Positions 15,676-20,430 of a stretch of 20,430 nucleotides of DNA are shown here, piece after piece; positions within the stretch are counted from its first letter, which is position 1; each line of letters opens with the position of its first letter. The stretch lies in contig CAZAQL010000047.1 of NCBI GenBank assembly GCA_964487295.1, forward strand, positions 1 to 20,430, written 5' to 3'. The translations under genes and the position numbers were made by a program. Origin of the DNA: JAPEKQ01 sp964487295. Lineage in GTDB: Bacteria > Joyebacterota > Joyebacteria > Joyebacterales > Joyebacteraceae. Under the pieces are notes generated by a model that saw nothing but the letters and a program-made list of their open reading frames with translations, had not been told where the DNA came from and ran no database searches.

Positions 15676-16645
15676 GGTCGTCTCCCATCACCACGGCGGA
15701 TCCGGCACTGTCGGCGGCGACCACGGGCGTCGAACGGCCAGGCCGCTCGCCCCGCTTGAGCAGATACGCGCGCCACGCGCGCTGGAGCCGGAGTCTCGGG
15801 TTCGTGATCTCGTCGAAGCCGGAGTTGAGCATCGTCAGGCCGAAGCCGACGAGCGCCACGCAGAGTCCGGTCGGCGCGAACGTCCACCAGGCGCCGGTCA
15901 GGAGCGCCGAGTCGTTCTGCGCCCAGTAGAGATTGGTTCCCCACGTCACCGCCGATACATCGCCGAGCCCGAGGAACTCGAGCCCGACCTGCGCGCCGAT
16001 GGCATAGACGGTGCCGCCGATGACCTGCGACACGAGCAGCGACGTCATGTTCGGGAGGATCTCCGAGACCACGATGCGCCAGCTCGATTCGCCCGCCACG
16101 ACGGCCGCGGCCACAAAGTCGCGATTCCGATGCGCGAGCGTCTGAGCGCGGAGCACGCGCGCGTTCCACGCCCAGCCCGCGATGACCAGCACGAAGCCGA
16201 TGGTGAGCGGCCCGGACGGCAGATAGGCGGCTATGACGATGGCCAGGGGAAGCCCGGGGATGACCAGGAACACGTTGAAGAGCAACGAGAGGACGGCATC
16301 CACGCGTCCGCCCAGGTAGCCCGCGGTCACGCCGATCAGCGCCCCGACGAAGACGACCGTGATCCCGACGCTGAACCCGATGAGCAGTGACGACCGCGTC
16401 CCCACGACGAGCTGCGCCAGGACGTCCTGCCCCTGCCCCGTCGTCCCGAGCAGATGCTCGGCGGACGGGGGCTGGAGGGGCATTCCCACGAGCGCGTCGG
16501 GCTCACCCACGAGGAGCGGTCCGAAAACCGCCAGCAGGATGAAGGCGACGATGATCCACGCTCCGACGGCGGCGCGCCGGTCGTGGCGCACGGCGTCCAC
16601 CCAGGCCGAGAGTCCTGCGATGGTGGAGTACCTGCGTCCGCTCAT
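15668..16645 (-). CDS. ABC transporter permease, DppC/OppC type
   Basis: This 325-residue inner-membrane permease begins with a cytoplasmic stretch and a first membrane helix at about 26-46. The family segment H-L-L-G-T-T-G-Q-G-Q-D-V-L follows at 64-76, then several helices typical of the BPD_transp_1 fold. The cytoplasmic EAA-type loop lies near 177-199 (A-A-A-V-V-A-G-E-S, ending I-L-P-N), where the ATPases dock. The ATG at 16645 overlaps the TGA of the upstream permease (16644-16642) in an ATGA arrangement, so the two are translationally coupled. The C-terminal 40 residues are a charged, low-complexity tail. It forms the membrane channel with the DppB-type partner; cargo is inferred to be beta-gluco-oligosaccharides. 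Confidence 0.9.
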   Translation of the reverse strand: MSGRRYSTIAGLSAWVDAVRHDRRAAVGAWIIVAFILLAVFGPLLVGEPDALVGMPLQPPSAEHLLGTTGQGQDVLAQLVVGTRSSLLIGFSVGITVVFVGALIGVTAGYLGGRVDAVLSLLFNVFLVIPGLPLAIVIAAYLPSGPLTIGFVLVIAGWAWNARVLRAQTLAHRNRDFVAAAVVAGESSWRIVVSEILPNMTSLLVSQVIGGTVYAIGAQVGLEFLGLGDVSAVTWGTNLYWAQNDSALLTGAWWTFAPTGLCVALVGFGLTMLNSGFDEITNPRLRLQRAWRAYLLKRGERPGRSTPVVAADSAGSAVVMGDDHA

Positions 16646-17625
16646 GACGTCGCCTCCCGGATGCGTGGGTCAAGCCAGAGCTGGACGAGGTCGACCAGGA
16701 AGTTCGCGCCGAGAACGGCGAACGTGATGATCAGGAAGATGCCCTGCATGAGCGCGTAATCCTGGCTCCGCACAGCCTGCACGAGAAGATACCCCTGGCC
16801 GGGATACGAGAACACGATCTCGGTCAGGAGCGAGCCGCCCAGCACGAACCCGAGCGACATGCCGAATCCGGTCACGCTTGGCAGGAGCGCGTTCCGCGCC
16901 GCGTACCTAAGCGCCACCCGCGACGGCGAGAGCCCCTTGGCCCGTGCGAGGTTGACGTAGTCCATTCCGAGCACCGAGACCATCGTGTTGCGCATGACCA
17001 GGAGCCAACCGCCGATCGTCGCGATGACGACGGTGCCGACGGGCAGGAACGCGTGCCGGACGACGTCCGCGATGAAAGCGAGGTTGAACCCCGGCGTCAC
17101 TCCGTCGCCGTAGGCGTGACCGAGCGGGAACCACCCGAGCTGGAAGCCGAAGATGTAGAGCGCCACCATCGCCAGCCAGAAGTACGGGAACGCGCCCAGG
17201 AGCGCCGAGAGCGGCGGCATGATGGTGTCGATGCGGCCGAAGCGCCACCACGCCGCGGCGACGCCGAGGAGCGAGCCGATCGTGAAGCTCACCAGGACGG
17301 CCGTTCCGGCGAGCAGGATCGTCCAGACGAGCCCGCCGCTGATGACGTCGAGCACGGGCGACGGATAGTAGGCCACCGAGATGCCGAGGTCGCCCTGGAG
17401 CACGTGCCCGAGGTAGGTGAAGTACTGGATGATGAGCGGCGCGTCCGTCAGGCCGAACGTCTCTCGAAGCGCGTCGAGCGCCTCCGGTCCGAGCGTCCCG
17501 CGGAACCGCGCGAAGAGCGCGGTCGCCGGGTCGCCGGGCATCAGACGAGGAAGGAAGAAGTTGAGCGTCAGCGCCACCCACCCGGCGAGGAAGTAGAATC
17601 CGATCCGTTTGAGAAGATATCGCAC
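16642..17625 (-). CDS. ABC transporter permease, DppB/OppB type
   Basis: This 327-residue permease opens with the typical N-terminus (R-Y-L-L-K-R-I-G-F-Y-F), then L-M-P-G-D-P at 28-33, and about six membrane helices. The ATPase-docking loop A-R-A-K-G-L-S-P-S runs from 227, ending L-L-P at 247-249. I chose GTG 17625 because a strong AGGAGG lies five bases upstream. A longer in-frame extension to 17814 runs inside the upstream binding-protein gene, is rich in R and P, and has no family similarity, so it is rejected. The gene lies 41 bases after the binding-protein stop and overlaps the next permease by four bases. Confidence 0.9.
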   Translation of the reverse strand: MRYLLKRIGFYFLAGWVALTLNFFLPRLMPGDPATALFARFRGTLGPEALDALRETFGLTDAPLIIQYFTYLGHVLQGDLGISVAYYPSPVLDVISGGLVWTILLAGTAVLVSFTIGSLLGVAAAWWRFGRIDTIMPPLSALLGAFPYFWLAMVALYIFGFQLGWFPLGHAYGDGVTPGFNLAFIADVVRHAFLPVGTVVIATIGGWLLVMRNTMVSVLGMDYVNLARAKGLSPSRVALRYAARNALLPSVTGFGMSLGFVLGGSLLTEIVFSYPGQGYLLVQAVRSQDYALMQGIFLIITFAVLGANFLVDLVQLWLDPRIREATS

Positions 17626-17666
17626 TGCTCCTCCTGCCGACCGTCCGTGGCCGGTCACAACCGGGT

Positions 17667-19406
17667 CTACTCGCCGCTCCCCTGGCTTCTCGGCGTCAGG
17701 TTCGTGAGCACCAGCAGGCACTCGCCGCGGTCGAACTTGTTCGGCGACGGGTCGGCGTACGGGTTGTCCGCCGTCGGGAATCCGTCGAACCGCCCGATGT
17801 TGAACTCGGCCCACGAGGGGTTCGGATAGAGTGGGATGGCCGGCGCCTCCGCGACGAACGTCCGCTGGAGCAGCGCGGCCAGACGCCTTTGACCGTCCGG
17901 GTCGGCCTCACCCTCGAAGACCTCGAAGATGCTGTCGGCCCGCGCGCTCCCGTACCGGTGCCAGTTGCCCGGAGCGATCTCGCCGACCGGTTCGACCGTC
18001 TCGGACGACAGGAGCCACCAGTAGAACGTGTACGGCGTCGGGCCCTCGTAGGACCACCCGAGGCTCATGTCGAAATCGCCCTCCTGCACACGCTGGAACC
18101 ACGCGCCGAAGTCGTAGGTCCGCACCGACGCGTCGACTCCGATCTCGGCGTACCCGCGTGAGATGACCTGCGCCGCGCGGACCCAGTCGGACCAGCCCGA
18201 GACCGTCAACACCTCGAACCTGAGCCGCTCGCCGTCCGCATCCACGCGATAGCCGTCCTCTCCCCACTCGAATCCGGCCTCATCCATCAGCGCGTTCGCG
18301 CGCTCCAGGTCGTACCCGACCCAGTCGTTCGCCGCGATGGCGAGCGAATCGCGCCACGAGGCGAAGCCGTCACTCAAGGCCGTCGGGTCGGCCGGACGCG
18401 AGTAGCGGAAGAGCGCCACGTCGATCATCAGCTCGCGGTCGATGGCGAGGCTCAGGGCCTTGCGGACGCGGATGTCGTCGAACGGTTCGCGTACCGTGTT
18501 CGTGTAGAGGAAGATGGTGCTCCCCGTCAGCGGGAACCAGTAGGCGTGACTCTCGGGGTCGCGCTCGACGAACACGCGGTCGATGGCCGGGACGAAATTG
18601 CCTGCCCAGTCGACCTCGCCGAAGACGAGAGCCAGGTTCGCGCGGTCGTTCGACGGTAGCGCAGGCATCCGGAGCGCCTCGACCGCGGGGCGTCCCTCCT
18701 GCCAGTAGTAGGGGTTCCGGCCGAGCTCGAAGACCTGGTTACGGAACAGCCGCACCTCCGTGAACGGCCCCGTCGCCACGGGGCTCTCGTTCGGATACGC
18801 GACGGGGTCCTCGATGTCGGCCCAGATGTGTTCCGGCACGATGAGCTGCGCCGCGATCTCACCGAAGCCCAGGACGTAGACCCGCTGGAAGCGGAACTCG
18901 ATCGTGTTGTCATTGATGAGGCGGACGTCCTCGAGGTAGTTCCACGCCCCGCGCCGGTCGAGCGCAGGATACTCACGCATGAGTTCGAACGTGAAGAGCA
19001 CATCGGCCGCCGAGAACGGCGTTCCATCCGACCACCGGACACCGTCGCGCGTCGTGATTCGAAGCGCGCGGTTCTGCTCACGCCACTCGTATGCGACGGC
19101 GAGCCAGGGCACGAACTCGGACTTCACGCTGTTGAAGACGAAGAGCGGCTCGTAGATGCCGGCGAGCGTGGGCCACCGCACGGCCGACGCGGTCGTCAAA
19201 GGGTTGAAATTGCGGATCCAGGACGCCTGCTGCTCCTGCGAGACGACGAGGACTCCCTCGGGAAGCGGTTCGCGCTCCTGGGCGCAGCCGGTCATGAGGA
19301 GCGCGGCAAGCGCGATGCACAGAGCCGCGAGCGCAGCCGGCCTCGCCGCCGGAGAGGCATCAGGTGAAGCGCTGCCGAGCAGGGCTGTCGTGAAGCGTCG
19401 CGTCAT
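17667..19406 (-). CDS. Family 5 (oligopeptide-type) solute-binding lipoprotein of the importer
   Basis: This 579-residue protein should capture short glucans in the periplasm for the Opp-type importer. It has a lipoprotein-type N-terminus (hydrophobic 24-38, L-L-M-T-G-C with C41; the -3 residue is M, slightly off consensus). The SBP_bac_5 fold is marked by W-P-T-L-A-G-I-Y-E-P-L at 78-88 and D-G-V-R-W-S-D-G-T-P-F-S-A-A-D-V at 121-136. Family members bind peptides, nickel or, in Thermotoga and archaea, beta-glucosides; the GH-rich context supports the last. I chose ATG 19406, seven bases after AGGAG; an upstream ATG at 19463 would overlap the GH16 gene and precede the signal sequence with unrelated residues. 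Confidence 0.9.
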   Translation of the reverse strand: MTRRFTTALLGSASPDASPAARPAALAALCIALAALLMTGCAQEREPLPEGVLVVSQEQQASWIRNFNPLTTASAVRWPTLAGIYEPLFVFNSVKSEFVPWLAVAYEWREQNRALRITTRDGVRWSDGTPFSAADVLFTFELMREYPALDRRGAWNYLEDVRLINDNTIEFRFQRVYVLGFGEIAAQLIVPEHIWADIEDPVAYPNESPVATGPFTEVRLFRNQVFELGRNPYYWQEGRPAVEALRMPALPSNDRANLALVFGEVDWAGNFVPAIDRVFVERDPESHAYWFPLTGSTIFLYTNTVREPFDDIRVRKALSLAIDRELMIDVALFRYSRPADPTALSDGFASWRDSLAIAANDWVGYDLERANALMDEAGFEWGEDGYRVDADGERLRFEVLTVSGWSDWVRAAQVISRGYAEIGVDASVRTYDFGAWFQRVQEGDFDMSLGWSYEGPTPYTFYWWLLSSETVEPVGEIAPGNWHRYGSARADSIFEVFEGEADPDGQRRLAALLQRTFVAEAPAIPLYPNPSWAEFNIGRFDGFPTADNPYADPSPNKFDRGECLLVLTNLTPRSQGSGE

Positions 19407-19437
19407 GCGGGCTCCTGGAGACGCTGTCCCCGGGTCA

Positions 19438-20250
19438 TCAGCTGAACCCGTACACCCGGACATAGTCGACGAGCATGGTCTGGGGAAACTCGGTGCTCGC
19501 GTCGGGAGGGCCGACGAAATGGCCGCCGACGGCGACGTTCAGGATGATGAAGAACGGATGGTCGAAGACCCAGCCGGCGCCACCCGGCAGGTCGGACGAG
19601 GTCACGGTCTGGTACAGCTGGTCGTCAACGAACCAGCTGATCGATGTGGCGTCCCACTCGATGGCGAACACGTGGAAGTCGTCGTTGAAACCGCCGCTCG
19701 GGAGGGTGTATGAACCGGTCACCGCGGACCCTCCGCTGTAGCCAGGCCCGTGCAGGCTTCCGTGAACGATCGAGGGCTCCTGCCCGCGATACTCGAGGAT
19801 GTCGATCTCGCCGCATGCCGGCCAGCCGACCTGATCGAAGTTCGAACCCAGGAGCCAGAATGCCGGCCAGATGCCTTGCCCCACCGGAAGCTTGATCCTG
19901 GCCTCGAACCGGCCGCGTTCCTGCTCGAAGAAGCCCCAGGTGTTGATGCGACCCGACGTGTAGTCACGGCCGGCGTACGACTCCTCGATCGCGGTGATCA
20001 CCAGATTCCCGCTGCCGTCCAGGGAGACGTTCTCCGGCCGGTCCGTGTCGTACTCGAGCTGGTCGTTGCCCCAGTCGGTGCCGATGTCGAACCGCCACTT
20101 CGTCGAATCGGGCGACTGCCCGGCCGCGCCCTCGAACTCGTCCGACCAGACGAGACCGTAGACCTCGGGATCACCGACAGAACTGCATCCCACGGTCCAG
20201 AGGACCACGAGCGTCGCAATGGCGGTGATCAGACAGGCCTTCACGTTCAC
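19438..20250 (-). CDS. GH16 laminarinase-type endo-beta-1,3-glucanase, probable lipoprotein
   Basis: This 270-residue protein is a single GH16 domain after a short lipoprotein-like N-terminus (hydrophobic 6-20, T-V-G-C with C22; the -3 residue is T, so lipidation is likely but not certain). The domain starts L-V-W-S-D-E-F-E at 33-40. The laminarinase motif G-E-I-D-I-L-E gives E148, D150 and E153. W-P-A-F-W-L-L-G precedes it and V-D-Y-V-R-V-Y ends it. It has neither the extra sandwich nor the FlgD-like tail of the secreted GH16 at 490-2286, consistent with a membrane-anchored enzyme that trims oligosaccharides next to the binding protein encoded 31 bases downstream. The start is GTG 20250, preceded by GGGGAG; GTG 20244 is an alternative. 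Confidence 0.9.
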   Translation of the reverse strand: MNVKACLITAIATLVVLWTVGCSSVGDPEVYGLVWSDEFEGAAGQSPDSTKWRFDIGTDWGNDQLEYDTDRPENVSLDGSGNLVITAIEESYAGRDYTSGRINTWGFFEQERGRFEARIKLPVGQGIWPAFWLLGSNFDQVGWPACGEIDILEYRGQEPSIVHGSLHGPGYSGGSAVTGSYTLPSGGFNDDFHVFAIEWDATSISWFVDDQLYQTVTSSDLPGGAGWVFDHPFFIILNVAVGGHFVGPPDASTEFPQTMLVDYVRVYGFS

Positions 20251-20283
20251 TCTTTCACTCCCCAGAGGCGCGCAACGACCACG

Positions 20284-20430
20284 CTACTCCCCGGCCACAA
20301 CCTCGGTCTCGACCTCGATATGCGGGAACAGGCGGGAATCGTCGAGCGCCGCCTTCAACACGAGTGTCGCGGCGCCGATGGCGATCGACTTGGGTCCCAG
20401 CTCGCTCACGCGGATCTCCGAGGCGGTGAT
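20284..20430 (-). CDS. C-terminal end of a ROK-family protein, probable transcriptional regulator or sugar kinase (5' truncated)
   Basis: The last 48 codons of a minus-strand gene run from the right edge to the TAG at 20286-20284. They read V-S-E-L-G-P-K-S-I-A-I-G-A-A-T-L-V-L, matching the C-terminal helix of ROK proteins (usually L-G-x-x-A-x-x-I-G-A-A). The family includes repressors such as NagC, Mlc and XylR and also glucokinases; the N-terminus, which would show a helix-turn-helix or not, is outside the window. It lies 33 bases before the GH16 lipoprotein gene, so it probably heads the same operon. In Thermotoga a ROK regulator neighbours a similar laminarinase/transporter cluster. I infer it may bind the shared palindromes. 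Confidence 0.72.
   Translation of the reverse strand: MTASEIRVSELGPKSIAIGAATLVLKAALDDSRLFPHIEVETEVVAGE

Noticed and set aside
17626..17814. Upstream extension of the DppB-type permease
   Set aside because: It overlaps the binding-protein coding sequence in another frame and is R/P-rich; GTG 17625 has a strong AGGAGG.

Overview
The window looks like a high-GC, Gram-negative bacterium. Three proteins (a 5'-truncated one, and two GH16 enzymes) end in the FlgD-like beta-sandwich tail, with the motif N-P-N-P-F-N/T-P/A and a C-terminal R-K/R-M-x-L-L-K/R. That tail, and a very large glycosidase with an apparent outer-membrane beta-barrel, suggest the FCB superphylum, for example Eisenbacteria, Krumholzibacteriota or Latescibacterota. 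The exact phylum is inference. No rRNA, tRNA, CRISPR array, IS element or phage gene was seen.

Layout. Bases 1-350 hold the end of a secreted protein. Bases 490-5101 hold a secretion block: a GH16 laminarinase-like enzyme (minus strand), then, divergently, a small secreted carbohydrate-binding protein and a second GH16 enzyme of the lichenase motif type. Bases 5254-8796 (minus) encode a 1180-residue phosphorylase that fits the GH149 beta-1,3-glucan phosphorylases. Divergent from it, 8990-14488 is a plus-strand operon: OppF-type ATPase, GH1 beta-glucosidase, and a clan GH-A glycosidase fused to a putative outer-membrane beta-barrel. Convergent to that, 20430-14560 is a minus-strand operon: end of a ROK-family protein, GH16 lipoprotein, family 5 solute-binding protein, two permeases, OppD-type ATPase.

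Together the genes form a nearly complete beta-1,3-glucan (laminarin-like) utilisation locus. Secreted GH16 enzymes and a binding protein act outside. The glycosidase-barrel fusion probably sits in the outer membrane. A GH16 lipoprotein and a solute-binding lipoprotein act in the envelope. An Opp-type ABC importer, whose two ATPases are split between two convergent operons, takes up oligosaccharides. A phosphorylase and a GH1 enzyme finish them in the cytoplasm. The gene set resembles the Thermotoga laminarinase / beta-glucosidase / Opp-type transporter / ROK regulator cluster.

The strongest new signal is regulatory. Three promoters carry the same composite element: an 11-3-11 palindrome (half-site close to ACTTTGTWCGG) followed by one G and a TACAAT-like -10 box, so that the palindrome's left half supplies the -35 hexamer. 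They drive the GH16 enzyme, the carbohydrate-binding protein and the phosphorylase; the third also lies just downstream of the -10 box of the ABC/GH1/barrel operon. This defines a regulon within the window, and the ROK protein at the right edge is the obvious candidate regulator.
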